Part shown: positions 1 to 8,311 of the stretch, piece after piece | How positions within the stretch are numbered: the first letter of the stretch is position 1 | Layout: each line of letters begins with the position of its first letter | Source of the DNA: Natronocalculus amylovorans | GTDB taxonomy: Archaea > Halobacteriota > Halobacteria > Halobacteriales > Haloferacaceae | Length of the DNA: 64,000 nt | Assembly: GCF_023638035.1 (NCBI RefSeq) | Contig: NZ_JAKRVX010000003.1 | Location: 434,001-498,000 of the forward strand | Direction: 5' to 3' | Program-made: the position numbers and the translations under genes | Notes under the pieces: model-generated | What the model saw: the letters and a program-made list of their open reading frames with translations, nothing else | Database searches by the model: none | What the model was told of the DNA's origin: nothing

Positions 1-13
1 TAAAATAAATCAG

Positions 14-877
14 TTAGATCTGCCCTGCGCCGACATAGAGGACGACGACGAGGAACACCCAGACGATATCGACAAAGTGCCAGTACATCGATGCGGTACT
101 GACTGAGAGATGCCGTTCTGCGGAGTACTGCCCATAGAGGCCACGAATAAACACGATCGAGAGGATTACGATACCGAGTGCAACGTGTAGCCCGTGCAAG
201 CCGGTCAATCCGAAGAATGCAGATCCGTAGACTCCTTCAGTGAAATTAAATCCGTATGTGACAATGAATTGGTAGTACTCAAGCGTCTGTCCGCCAAGGA
301 ACACCAGCCCTAAAAAGACTGTGAGACCCATTCCGCGGACGAAGTTTTTCCGATCATTGTGTCGGATTGCGTGATGCGCCCAGTGAAGCGTAAAGGACGA
401 CGCAATCAGGACCATCGTATTTGCAATGATGAGCGAACCGGTCAACGCCTCCGTCGGTGTTGCAGCCGGGAGCGCCCAATCAGTTCCTGCACGGAAGTAG
501 AAGTAGTATGCAAAGATCGCACCGAAGGTCGCGATCTCTGTCCCGAGGAATGTGATCATTCCCCATCGAAGCGAAACGGGACCTGCAGCAGTGATATCGC
601 GCGTCCAGAACTTCGTAATGAACGCATGGTAGAGCCAGCCATAGATACCGACAAGGAACAAGCCAATGCTTGCAACTGCGGCTCCGATACCGATCAGTGG
701 TGATCCAACGACGTCGCGAAGAATCCACAGCGCCATCCCGATGTAGATTCCGGATCCACCAACGGCAGTGATAAATGGCCACCAGCTTGCTTCACCGAAT
801 CCACGTGGCCAATCTTCTACCGCTGGAAGATGGTGATGGTGATGATCGTCGTGACCATCGTCCGTTTCTAGACTCAT
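14..877 (-). CDS. coxC: Cytochrome c oxidase subunit III (heme-copper oxidase)
   Basis: The 287-residue product is subunit III of an aerobic heme-copper terminal oxidase in the cell membrane, a non-catalytic subunit that stabilises the proton-pumping core. A His/Asp-rich N-terminus (residues 6-16) is followed by about seven hydrophobic helices. The conserved helix-3 glutamate is seen in FLGTEIATFG (about E114), and the HHAIRH and GLHGLHV stretches are typical of the family. The other oxidase subunits are not visible and probably lie beyond the left edge. The start at 877 gives normal length. A membrane protein gene diverges from it at 1025. Family assignment is secure; cytochrome c versus quinol as donor cannot be told from this subunit. 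Confidence 0.93.
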   Translation of the reverse strand: MSLETDDGHDDHHHHHLPAVEDWPRGFGEASWWPFITAVGGSGIYIGMALWILRDVVGSPLIGIGAAVASIGLFLVGIYGWLYHAFITKFWTRDITAAGPVSLRWGMITFLGTEIATFGAIFAYYFYFRAGTDWALPAATPTEALTGSLIIANTMVLIASSFTLHWAHHAIRHNDRKNFVRGMGLTVFLGLVFLGGQTLEYYQFIVTYGFNFTEGVYGSAFFGLTGLHGLHVALGIVILSIVFIRGLYGQYSAERHLSVSTASMYWHFVDIVWVFLVVVLYVGAGQI

Positions 878-1024
878 ACCAATCCCTTACCAGCCGACTA
901 CTAAAAATCCATCCAACTGCGACGGCACATTTTGCCACACGCAAAATCTATGCTAACTGGTACACCAATCGAACTGACGGACGATTCCGCAAGCTACTCG
1001 TGGCTCCCATCCGTCCTTTCGATA

Positions 1025-2437
1025 ATGGACCGGGTCCCACGACGAGTGGTACGTACTGTTGGGGGAATGGCGATACTTGCGACAGTGCTTGTCGTTTTTG
1101 TCGGGAGCGCAAGCGCACACGCAGCGGCGCTTCGAGATGCCGCACCGAGTTCGCTCGATGTTCCGACTTGGCTCTTTCTGACAACAGGTGGTGGCGCAGT
1201 TGGTGCCTCGTTTTTGCTTGCGAGCTTTGTTACCGATCGAGTCTTCATCCGGTCGCTACACGAGTGGGGTGGAACACTTCCGTCTCCAGGGCGGGTTCTC
1301 AGTGGGCTCATTAAACTAACAGGCGTAGTGCTGCTTGCCTTCACCATCTATGTTGGATTCTTCGGCCCACCGACTGGGTATCGAAACTTCGCTGTGCTCT
1401 TTGTGTGGATTGCGTGGTGGGGAGGGTACGTTGCGTCAACGTATCTCATTGGGAATACGTGGCCGACGCTGAATCCGTTTCGGACGATCGCAGAGCTATT
1501 TCCGTCCGCTGACCTCACCTATCCGGAGCGGTTGGGTGCATGGCCGAGCGTTGCAGGCCTGTTGCTCCTGATTTGGATCGAAGTTGTGAGTCCCCTTGCA
1601 GATGATCCACAAGTACTTGCGGCGACAATCTCCGGCTATGCAGTGGTGACAGTCATTGGGGCGATCGCCTTTGGGAGCGACACCTGGTTCGGTACTGTAG
1701 ATCCGCTGTCGCGAGCACTTGCATACTTTGGTCGGTTTGCTCCGTTTGAGCGAACTGAAAACGGGATTGTGTTCCGTCTACCAGGGATGGCGCTCTCGGA
1801 GCCAACGCTTGTCTCTGGTCGAGACGAGGTTGCATTTATTGTCTGTTTGCTCTATGTCACTACATTCGATGGTTTTGTCGCAACATGGCTGTGGGCGGAC
1901 TTTGCGCTGTTCGCTGTTGGATTGGGTTTTCCGCCAATGGTCGTCTATTTTGTGAGTTATCTGCTTGGATTCGCTGTGTTCCTTGCAGCATTCTGGTGGG
2001 CACTCGACGTTGCTCGGACGTACGGAAACACGTACATTTCAAAAGATGAGTTGGCACGGCGGTTTGCACCGTCATTACTTGCGATTGCCGTCGGGTACCA
2101 TATCTCACATAATCTTGGTGTCTTTTTAGGACTCCTCCCATCAGTTCTTGTTGTCGGAGCAATGCCACTGTCACCACCACAACAGCCACCGATCCTTGCC
2201 GCACTCCCCGGATGGGTTGCAGGGTTGGAACTCGCATTCGTCCTCATTGGACATTTCATTGCAGTGTGGGTTGCACACGCGGCAGCGTACGATCTCTTCC
2301 CTGGACGGATGGAAGCGATCAAAAGCCAGTACGGAATTACGATTGTTATGATATTTTATACCGTGGTTAGTCTCTGGATTGTTACCACGCCGATCGTTGA
2401 ACCGCCATTCATTGCAGGAGGTGAAGCCCCGCAATGA
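1025..2437 (+). CDS. Polytopic membrane protein of unknown function
   Basis: I do not recognise a named family. From the ATG at 1025 the protein has 470 residues, begins with a basic stretch (MDRVPRRVVR) and a signal-like hydrophobic segment ending near SASAHAAA, then about ten further hydrophobic helices. The frame stays open to an ATG at 932, but that would add 31 polar residues before the signal-like segment, so 1025 is preferred. Histidines occur in helix-rich parts (for example GYHISHNLG and GHFIAVWVAH), which could bind heme or metal, but this is only inference. It lies divergently next to coxC, and its stop overlaps the next start by 4 bases, so it is co-transcribed with the small zinc-finger membrane protein. 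Confidence 0.7.
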   Translation: MDRVPRRVVRTVGGMAILATVLVVFVGSASAHAAALRDAAPSSLDVPTWLFLTTGGGAVGASFLLASFVTDRVFIRSLHEWGGTLPSPGRVLSGLIKLTGVVLLAFTIYVGFFGPPTGYRNFAVLFVWIAWWGGYVASTYLIGNTWPTLNPFRTIAELFPSADLTYPERLGAWPSVAGLLLLIWIEVVSPLADDPQVLAATISGYAVVTVIGAIAFGSDTWFGTVDPLSRALAYFGRFAPFERTENGIVFRLPGMALSEPTLVSGRDEVAFIVCLLYVTTFDGFVATWLWADFALFAVGLGFPPMVVYFVSYLLGFAVFLAAFWWALDVARTYGNTYISKDELARRFAPSLLAIAVGYHISHNLGVFLGLLPSVLVVGAMPLSPPQQPPILAALPGWVAGLELAFVLIGHFIAVWVAHAAAYDLFPGRMEAIKSQYGITIVMIFYTVVSLWIVTTPIVEPPFIAGGEAPQ

Positions 2438-2727
2438 CGAAAGAGCAGATCACGAATGCCCATTGGCCACCGGAAACAGAGATCCCAAATGGTGACGATC
2501 CCACCGTTTGTCCATACTGTTCATTCCCGCTTCCGGACGATGAACAGCTCGTGCTTCACGTTGGACTTCGACACTACGGGGAGTGTACAGAGGAAGAAAA
2601 AGAGGCGTTCAGAGACGCCTATGTTGAAGAGGAGAAAGCGCTCAACCGGTTCCGTATCATTGCACTCGGCGGATTAGTGCTCCTATACTTTGGATTTCTC
2701 ATTATATACGCACTCTTAGCTGGATGA
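2434..2727 (+). CDS. Small zinc-finger membrane protein
   Basis: The 97-residue protein has a C2H2-like motif near residues 27-47 (CPYCSF, then HVGLRH) followed by an acidic helix and one C-terminal transmembrane segment (about residues 75-95). The zinc-binding part should therefore face the cytoplasm, anchored by the single helix. The start ATG overlaps the upstream stop (ATGA), which implies translational coupling to the polytopic membrane protein. Similar short zinc-finger/TM proteins occur next to oxidase genes in haloarchaea; no function is known to me. A role in assembling or regulating the neighbouring respiratory proteins is a guess from context. Confidence 0.7.
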   Translation: MTKEQITNAHWPPETEIPNGDDPTVCPYCSFPLPDDEQLVLHVGLRHYGECTEEEKEAFRDAYVEEEKALNRFRIIALGGLVLLYFGFLIIYALLAG

Positions 2728-2823
2728 TCATGCTACCAAAACCCACAATCAACAGATAATTACTGAAATTAACGTCAGACGCTCCGGAAAGTATTTCCCT
2801 CGTGTCGGGAGACGTTACGGCAA

Positions 2824-4899
2824 ATGGAACGTGAGATTGTCGAGACGATCACCGAGTGGGAGCCGGTGCCGTTCGGCGGTGGATACGATGGGCTCCATTC
2901 GCTCGCAGAGAGCCGTTTCTCAGGGGCGATTTCGTCGGGGTCTACATGGGCATTCATGCTGAACGGAAAACTCATTGGTGTCGTTGATGGAACAGTAGCG
3001 TCGTTTGAGGACGGCAGTGGAACTGCCTACGAGGCACCGGACACCGCATTGCCGCTTCTGTTTGCGATGCAAACAGCCGATCGTGAAAAGAAAGGACAGT
3101 ATTATACAAACGATACTCCACTGTCTTCTGTCGATGAGACCCTTTCATCAGGTGGGTTTACCGGGTATATAGAACTCTCTGAGAATGTGCTTTCTGGTGA
3201 TTACTACATTGTATACTACGGTGGCAAGCCAATGAGTGTTGCATTTGTTGGCAATAGCAGACAGCTTCTTACGGAGGATGAAGCATTCAATCGTGCCGAT
3301 GATGAAGTTGGGATCTATACCGTTCATAGTGCAGACATCTCCATCATCGAGATTCCGGGCGATAGTGGAACTAATGAAGCTACAGCAAGAGGCGTGGCGA
3401 GCAAGACAGAAGCAAAAGAAACGGAGCGCCACCCCACAGAGGATGATACAACAGCACAGACCGGTGCCGACGAGCAGTCAGCGCCTACTGATGGTGAGAC
3501 AGAGACAAATACAGAGACGGACACTGACACGGAGGCAGATACAACCACCGCAGCGCAAGATGAGCCTACTGAAACGACTACCGTAACGTCATCAGCTGTG
3601 GACTCCGTTTCTGAGGCCGAACCGCCATCCAAGAAAGGCCCAGACAGTAACGTACCTCACATAGATAATCAATCACAAGAGCAAACAGACGCTGCACCGG
3701 AGTCACACACAGACACGACTAAACAGCGTGCTGAATCAACAGACCGCCAACAAAGCTCCAACGCCGACGTATTTAGCAAAGAGGCAAAATGGCGAGAGAC
3801 TCGGTCGATTCCATCGCTTGACCCATCAGAATCTGCGACAGTTGTAGAGCCGAAGGGACAGGAAGAGGAAAGCAAAGAGACAGAACACACACCACCCACA
3901 GATAGTACGCGACAAGCCAATCGCCGTCCACAGAACAAGACCGCAACACAATCAAAATCACGTAGCAACGCTGAGCAACAGCTGCAACGTGCAAAAAAGC
4001 TCTATAAGCAGTTGCAACAGAAGGGAAAACGCCTCGAGGCAGAGCGGGACAGCGCTCGAAAAGAACGCGACGCTGCGGAAAAGAAGGTCAAACAGCTCGA
4101 ACAAGAGCTTGAAGAGCTCCGATCGAAGCTCGAGTCCCAACAAGTGTCTGAGGCTCCGTCAGCGCCTCAGGCCAGAGAGCCGCTTGCGGCTTCTGAAGCG
4201 CTGTCAGGAACAAACCTGTTTGTTCGGTATGAAAGCAAAGGCGCTACGACACTCGAAAAGGTGGCTGAAAAACAGGGATCAAAACAAGAGCTCATCGATA
4301 ATCTCCGATTGGAGAAACACACCTCTTTCGATCGAGAAAACATCAGCGTCAACGGACACGCATATGACACATTCTTGAAAGAGACAATCGAGTATGGTTT
4401 CACCAAATGGGTTGTTGAGGACCTCCTGTTTGAGATCATTGATACAGGGAACGAAAACGGGTTGCGCGATGTGTTTGCTGCCGTACCGAAGATTGACCGT
4501 GCAGAATTCAAAGGTGTTGTTGAGCTAGAAAGTGATGAGGAGGACGACCCACTCACAGCAACGTTCGATGTGGTACTTCGAGATCGGATGGGGGTGCCGC
4601 TTCTCGTTGCAAATTTCAATGACACGCGCGATCCAGCTCGATCTGGGATGATCGAATCGCTCGTCCGATCGGGAAGCGACCTCACCGGTCTTCATGAGAA
4701 CTTCGGTGGGGTCATCGCAGTTACAGCAAGCTTCTTCGATCCAAGCGCACTTGAGGCTGCAGGCGGCGCTACCGGTGGCGGGTTATTGAGTCGAAGTAAA
4801 GGAAAAAGCTATGTGAAAGTCGGACGGAAACAAGGATTTCATCTCTGTCTCGTCGAAAGCCGAGAGGGTGACTTTCACATGAGTGTTCCTGAATTGTAG
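2824..4899 (+). CDS. Three-part haloarchaeal protein with coiled-coil centre
   Basis: The 691-residue protein has three parts. Residues 1-175 form a globular domain (GGYDGLHSLAE, YYTNDTPLSSVDETL, SGDYYIVYYGGK). Residues 176-375 are a disordered Thr/Glu/Asp/Ser-rich linker. Residues 380-440 are a clear heptad coiled coil (QLQRAKKLYKQLQQ onward). Residues 455-691 form a second globular domain with FDVVLRDRMG and PLLVANFND. The same N- and C-domain architecture recurs in haloarchaea without an assigned activity. It has no signal peptide or membrane helix, so it is cytoplasmic. The Asp and the VANFND stretch in the C-domain faintly resemble a decayed nuclease-type fold, a weak inference. It is separated by 96 bases from the upstream gene and may have its own promoter. 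Confidence 0.8.
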   Translation: MEREIVETITEWEPVPFGGGYDGLHSLAESRFSGAISSGSTWAFMLNGKLIGVVDGTVASFEDGSGTAYEAPDTALPLLFAMQTADREKKGQYYTNDTPLSSVDETLSSGGFTGYIELSENVLSGDYYIVYYGGKPMSVAFVGNSRQLLTEDEAFNRADDEVGIYTVHSADISIIEIPGDSGTNEATARGVASKTEAKETERHPTEDDTTAQTGADEQSAPTDGETETNTETDTDTEADTTTAAQDEPTETTTVTSSAVDSVSEAEPPSKKGPDSNVPHIDNQSQEQTDAAPESHTDTTKQRAESTDRQQSSNADVFSKEAKWRETRSIPSLDPSESATVVEPKGQEEESKETEHTPPTDSTRQANRRPQNKTATQSKSRSNAEQQLQRAKKLYKQLQQKGKRLEAERDSARKERDAAEKKVKQLEQELEELRSKLESQQVSEAPSAPQAREPLAASEALSGTNLFVRYESKGATTLEKVAEKQGSKQELIDNLRLEKHTSFDRENISVNGHAYDTFLKETIEYGFTKWVVEDLLFEIIDTGNENGLRDVFAAVPKIDRAEFKGVVELESDEEDDPLTATFDVVLRDRMGVPLLVANFNDTRDPARSGMIESLVRSGSDLTGLHENFGGVIAVTASFFDPSALEAAGGATGGGLLSRSKGKSYVKVGRKQGFHLCLVESREGDFHMSVPEL

Positions 4900-4926
4900 T
4901 AGAGTATAAGGTAAACGACCGACAGC

Positions 4927-5232
4927 TTAGCCTTCGATTTCTGCAGGATCTTCGATGCGCATCGTACTCAGTTTGTCACCGATGTCATCAAGTTTCTCGT
5001 CTAGTTCGTCAACGAACTCCGCAGTTCGCTCGGTCGTAATAGCACCTTGGCTCGATGGCTCGATCAGGTTCTCTTCTTCGAGAACGCGGAGCGAGTAGCG
5101 AACCTTGTGATGCGGGTAGCCCGTTTCGTTGGACATTTTCACGATTCCGATCGGCTCGTTATCGAGAACCATCCGAAGTACCTGAAGATGCCGTTCCAAC
5201 ATATCAACTTCTTTTTCAAGTCGGTCTATCAT
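4927..5232 (-). CDS. Winged-helix transcriptional regulator (haloarchaeal)
   Basis: This 101-residue protein starts with an amphipathic helix (residues 1-22), followed by a winged-helix fold: the helix-turn-helix lies near residues 30-50 (KMSNETGYPHHKVRYSLRVL) and the wing near EENLIEPSSQGAIT. A C-terminal helix (residues 70-92) probably dimerises. Such proteins bind DNA as dimers in archaea. The gene stands alone, converges with the coiled-coil protein gene and diverges from purA, with a TATA-like box about 30 bases before its start. No sensing residues such as cysteines are present. Its target is unknown. Confidence 0.85.
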   Translation of the reverse strand: MIDRLEKEVDMLERHLQVLRMVLDNEPIGIVKMSNETGYPHHKVRYSLRVLEEENLIEPSSQGAITTERTAEFVDELDEKLDDIGDKLSTMRIEDPAEIEG

Positions 5233-5259
5233 GCCACATGTTAACTTGTCTTTTCAGGG

Positions 5260-5267
5260 TTTAAAAG
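5260..5267 (-). promoter_or_regulatory. TATA-like element of the winged-helix regulator gene
   Basis: Read on the minus strand this is CTTTTAAA, centred about 32 bases before the start codon at 5232. That spacing fits an archaeal TATA box with a nearly leaderless transcript. The assignment rests on position and composition only. Confidence 0.5.
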
Positions 5268-5452
5268 TTCCTGTCTGCAGCGACATTCAAAATAGTGGAT
5301 CTGAATGTTACCCATGGGTGTAGTTAACGGTTCGGTTTTTGTGTTAACAGCAGGCATAATTATTAATAATACAGCGGCTTGAACTCTCTCGGAAATATGT
5401 AGATACGATTGTACACAAATATGTATATATGGTGACTCTCGACCGTAATCTG

Positions 5453-5458
5453 TTTATT
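5453..5458 (+). promoter_or_regulatory. TATA-like element of purA
   Basis: TTTATT lies 23-28 bases upstream of the purA ATG at 5481, the distance expected for a leaderless haloarchaeal transcript. No Shine-Dalgarno sequence is visible between it and the start, which agrees with leaderless initiation. Confidence 0.5.
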
Positions 5459-5480
5459 GGGTGATTGAGAACCTTCGCAC

Positions 5481-6827
5481 ATGACAGTCACTATCGTCGG
5501 CTCCCAACTTGGCGACGAGGGTAAAGGCGCCCTCGTTGACTTGTGGGGTGGCGACGCAGACGTAGTTGTTCGATATCAAGGCGGCGACAATGCTGGCCAT
5601 ACTGTCGTTGAAGGTGGAACGGAGTACAAGCTTTCACTTGTTCCAAGCGGTGCAGTCCGTGGAAAAGTTGGTGTACTTGGAAACGGCTGTGTTGTCAATC
5701 CGAACACACTCTTTTCGGAGATTGATGAGCTCAGGGACCGGGGCCTCGACCCGGACGTTCGCGTCGCAGAGCGCGCACATGTAATTCTTCCATATCACCG
5801 TGTGCTTGATGGAATCGAAGAGGAGGCAAAAAGTGGCTCCAATCTTGCAGCAGGTACCACAAAACGAGGCATCGGCCCAACATACGAAGATAAAGCAGGC
5901 CGCCGAGGTATCCGAATCGGTGACCTTCTTGATCCAGATATCCTGCGCGATCGACTCGAATACGTCGTTCCACAGAAACGTGCACTGGCAGAATCCGTTT
6001 ATGCACTTGATGTTGATGACGGTGAGCACGCAGAGGCATTCGACGTCGAGTGGCTCTTTGAGACATACAGTGCGATCGGTGAGCGACTAGCTGATGAGAA
6101 TATGCCGGTCAACGCAGGCGATTTCCTTGGCAAACAGTTCGATGCTGGAAACGAGCTTATGTTTGAGGGCGCACAGGGGACCTCAATTGATATCGATCAT
6201 GGAATCTACCCATATGTTACATCCTCTAACCCAACTGCGGGTGGGGCTGCAACAGGTTCAGGCTTGGGACCCACCGTTGTTGGGCAAGGCGAAGTGATTG
6301 GGATCGTCAAAGCGTATCTTTCCCGTGTTGGGACGGGTCCACTCCCAACTGAGTTGGATAACTCCGATTCCGAAGAGGCACTTGCGGACTTTATTCGTGA
6401 GAAAGGCGGTGAGTTTGGGACCGTAACTGGTCGCCCGCGACGTATCGGCTGGTTAGACCTGCCAATGCTCCGACATGCGACCCGGGCAAACGGCTTCACC
6501 GGAATTGCAGTAAATCATATTGATGTTCTTGCTGGCTTAGATGAAGTCAACGTCGGACACGCATACACATTGCATGGTGAAACGATCGAGACAATGCCAG
6601 CAACAACAGAGAAGTGGGGCGAGTGTGAGCCAGTTCTAAAATCGTTCGAGCCATGGCCGGAGGTTGACTGGTCGGCTGTCGCAACAGAAGGCTATGATGC
6701 GATTCCAGACGCTGCACAGGAGTACCTCCAGTATATCAGTGATGAGCTTGATGTACCGATCTATGCGATCGGTGTCGGACCGGATCGCGAAGAGACCGTT
6801 CACGTCGAAAATCCGTTCGATCAATAG
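5481..6827 (+). CDS. purA: Adenylosuccinate synthetase
   Basis: The enzyme joins IMP and aspartate with GTP hydrolysis to make adenylosuccinate, the first committed step from IMP to AMP. The 448-residue protein has the diagnostic N-terminal loop GSQLGDEGKG (residues 7-16), then QGGDNAGHTV, the TTKRGIGPTYEDKAGRRG segment (about residues 127-144), and VTGRPRRIGWLD near residue 315. Length matches the family. An ATG start 23 bases after a TATA-like box is used. The gene is monocistronic or leads into the small Trm112-like gene 72 bases downstream. purL of the same pathway lies 29 kb away on the other strand. Confidence 0.97.
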   Translation: MTVTIVGSQLGDEGKGALVDLWGGDADVVVRYQGGDNAGHTVVEGGTEYKLSLVPSGAVRGKVGVLGNGCVVNPNTLFSEIDELRDRGLDPDVRVAERAHVILPYHRVLDGIEEEAKSGSNLAAGTTKRGIGPTYEDKAGRRGIRIGDLLDPDILRDRLEYVVPQKRALAESVYALDVDDGEHAEAFDVEWLFETYSAIGERLADENMPVNAGDFLGKQFDAGNELMFEGAQGTSIDIDHGIYPYVTSSNPTAGGAATGSGLGPTVVGQGEVIGIVKAYLSRVGTGPLPTELDNSDSEEALADFIREKGGEFGTVTGRPRRIGWLDLPMLRHATRANGFTGIAVNHIDVLAGLDEVNVGHAYTLHGETIETMPATTEKWGECEPVLKSFEPWPEVDWSAVATEGYDAIPDAAQEYLQYISDELDVPIYAIGVGPDREETVHVENPFDQ

Positions 6828-6899
6828 GCTTGTTGCCAGTCACGTTTTCATTCACGGTGAACCCGTAGGCTTTTGACGATCCCAACCAAGATATTGGCA

Positions 6900-7094
6900 A
6901 TGAAAGAGTCGTTGCTGGATATCATCTGTTGTCCGATCGACAAACACGACCTCGAACTTGAGGTCGATGAAAAAGATGGCGATGAAATCATCAGCGGCAC
7001 GCTTACGTGCCCCGAGTGTGGTGAGACGTATCCGATCGAAGACGGGATTCCAAACCTCCTTCCCCCGGATATGCGAGACGAAGTGACCGCATAA
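6900..7094 (+). CDS. Trm112-like zinc-binding methyltransferase partner
   Basis: This 64-residue protein has the Trm112/YcaR fold signature: [12 protein letters not shown] near the N-terminus and [21 protein letters not shown] at the C-terminus, with two cysteine pairs to bind zinc. Trm112 proteins activate and stabilise several RNA and protein methyltransferases; a haloarchaeal Trm112 is known to partner many methyltransferases. The ATG at 6900 is chosen over an in-frame upstream alternative at 6873 because it matches the usual start ([12 protein letters not shown]) of the family. It lies between purA and a lipoprotein gene, with no methyltransferase next to it, as expected for a shared partner. 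Confidence 0.85.
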   Translation: MKESLLDIICCPIDKHDLELEVDEKDGDEIISGTLTCPECGETYPIEDGIPNLLPPDMRDEVTA

Positions 7095-7164
7095 ATACCC
7101 GATTATCACGCAGTGACACCGGGCGAAACTCCTTTTAGGTACTGTCCCTGAACGGCAGTCGTAC

Positions 7165-7677
7165 ATGGTACAAGATGCTCGCCGTCGATTTCTTGAACTG
7201 ACGGGGACTGGTGCGGTACTTTCGCTTGCAGGATGTATGGGCAGCGATGATGAAACGCCAGATATCCAAGATGGCGAAGAAGACGGTGCAGACACTTCAG
7301 ATGACGGTGACGCCGAATCCGTCGTTGAAGAGGGAATGGTGACTGCTGCAGTCGAACCAGATGAAGAGGCGATCGCGGAGCTCCAACAGGAGATTCAACA
7401 GGATGTCGAGGACGGCGAGATTGACGAAGAGGAAGCCCAGATTGCGCTTCAAGAAGCACAAATGGAGCTAATGGCCGAGGCACTTGCTGCGTTTGAAGAC
7501 ACTGCAGGTGGTATAGATGGCCTCACGATCGTTGATTCGATCGATGAAGTCGGTGCGATCTTACTTGATGGTGAAGCGGAGGCCATACTTGAGACGCTCA
7601 CGTATGATGAAGTGTCTGCCCTGCTCCCTGGCGAGCTGTTTGACGAAGTACAACAGCAGGGACAGCAGACTCCATAG
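7165..7677 (+). CDS. TAT-exported lipoprotein, acidic, unknown function
   Basis: The 170-residue precursor has a twin-arginine signal (ARRRFLELTG) and a lipobox (LSLAGC) near residues 18-24, so the mature protein should be lipid-anchored on the outer face of the membrane. After the cysteine comes an Asp/Glu-rich linker (residues 25-55), then a helical domain rich in Glu and Gln (ELQQEIQQDVEDGEIDEEEA). The domain contains repeated helices of about 20 residues but no catalytic motif I can name. It is flanked by the Trm112-like gene and a CARDB-like membrane protein on the same strand. Confidence 0.75.
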   Translation: MVQDARRRFLELTGTGAVLSLAGCMGSDDETPDIQDGEEDGADTSDDGDAESVVEEGMVTAAVEPDEEAIAELQQEIQQDVEDGEIDEEEAQIALQEAQMELMAEALAAFEDTAGGIDGLTIVDSIDEVGAILLDGEAEAILETLTYDEVSALLPGELFDEVQQQGQQTP

Positions 7678-7725
7678 TGTAAAATAGCCTCTAGTTTTAT
7701 TTTCTCTGAGAACAACCGCCAACTA

Positions 7726-8304
7726 GTGTCAACCCTCACTGTCGAACTTAATCGTGAGTCGCCACATGATGTGAGCGTTGCGTCCACGTTTTCAACAGAA
7801 ACCCGCTTCACGATTGAGCTCGTCAATACTGGAGAGCCGATACACGTGCATCTTCATCTCGATGATACGCTCTCTCGGGTTGCAGCTCTTGCAACAAATA
7901 ATCACTTTCTTGGGAGAAAAGAAACAGTGACTGTCGAGATTCCAGTCTCGCCACGTAAAGAGCCAACCAGTGGCCGTTTGAAGATTGTCACAGGCCATGG
8001 CTCTGAGATTGCCTACACTACCATCACCGTGTCACCACCTGCAACAGGGACCCAACGGGTTGCTGTTGATGAGAAACTATCTCAACCGAAACCGAAACCG
8101 AATCCGGACCCTGAACCATCTGTTCTGACAGTGCTTTCGAACCAGCTATCGAATCAGTCAGCGCTCACCGTTCTCTTTGCCGTTTTTGCGGTCCTCCTTG
8201 CGTTGGGGATCGGCCTCAGTATTGGTGACCCACTTGTGCTTGTTGGTAGTCTTGTTGTGATCATTGGTGCGGTTGGAGCGATCGTGATTGCAAACAGTTG
8301 GTAA
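7726..8304 (+). CDS. Membrane-anchored beta-sandwich protein, unknown
   Basis: The 192-residue protein uses a GTG start at 7726. Residues 1-105 read as a beta-sandwich of the CARDB/Ig type (alternating hydrophobic strands, FTIELVNTGEPIHVHLHLDD). A short Lys-Pro repeat linker follows (about residues 112-128, SQPKPKPNPDPEPS), then two C-terminal transmembrane helices with a very short turn. There is no signal peptide, so the beta domain is probably cytoplasmic unless the helices invert. I do not recognise a named family. It converges with the DR2241-type gene, only 7 bases separating the two ends. Confidence 0.65.
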   Translation: MSTLTVELNRESPHDVSVASTFSTETRFTIELVNTGEPIHVHLHLDDTLSRVAALATNNHFLGRKETVTVEIPVSPRKEPTSGRLKIVTGHGSEIAYTTITVSPPATGTQRVAVDEKLSQPKPKPNPDPEPSVLTVLSNQLSNQSALTVLFAVFAVLLALGIGLSIGDPLVLVGSLVVIIGAVGAIVIANSW

Positions 8305-8311
8305 CGGTGGT

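Noticed and set aside
3324-3632. A 102-residue Ser/Val-rich minus frame within the coiled-coil gene
   Set aside because: It is the complement of the Thr/Glu/Asp-rich linker and shows only low-complexity sequence.
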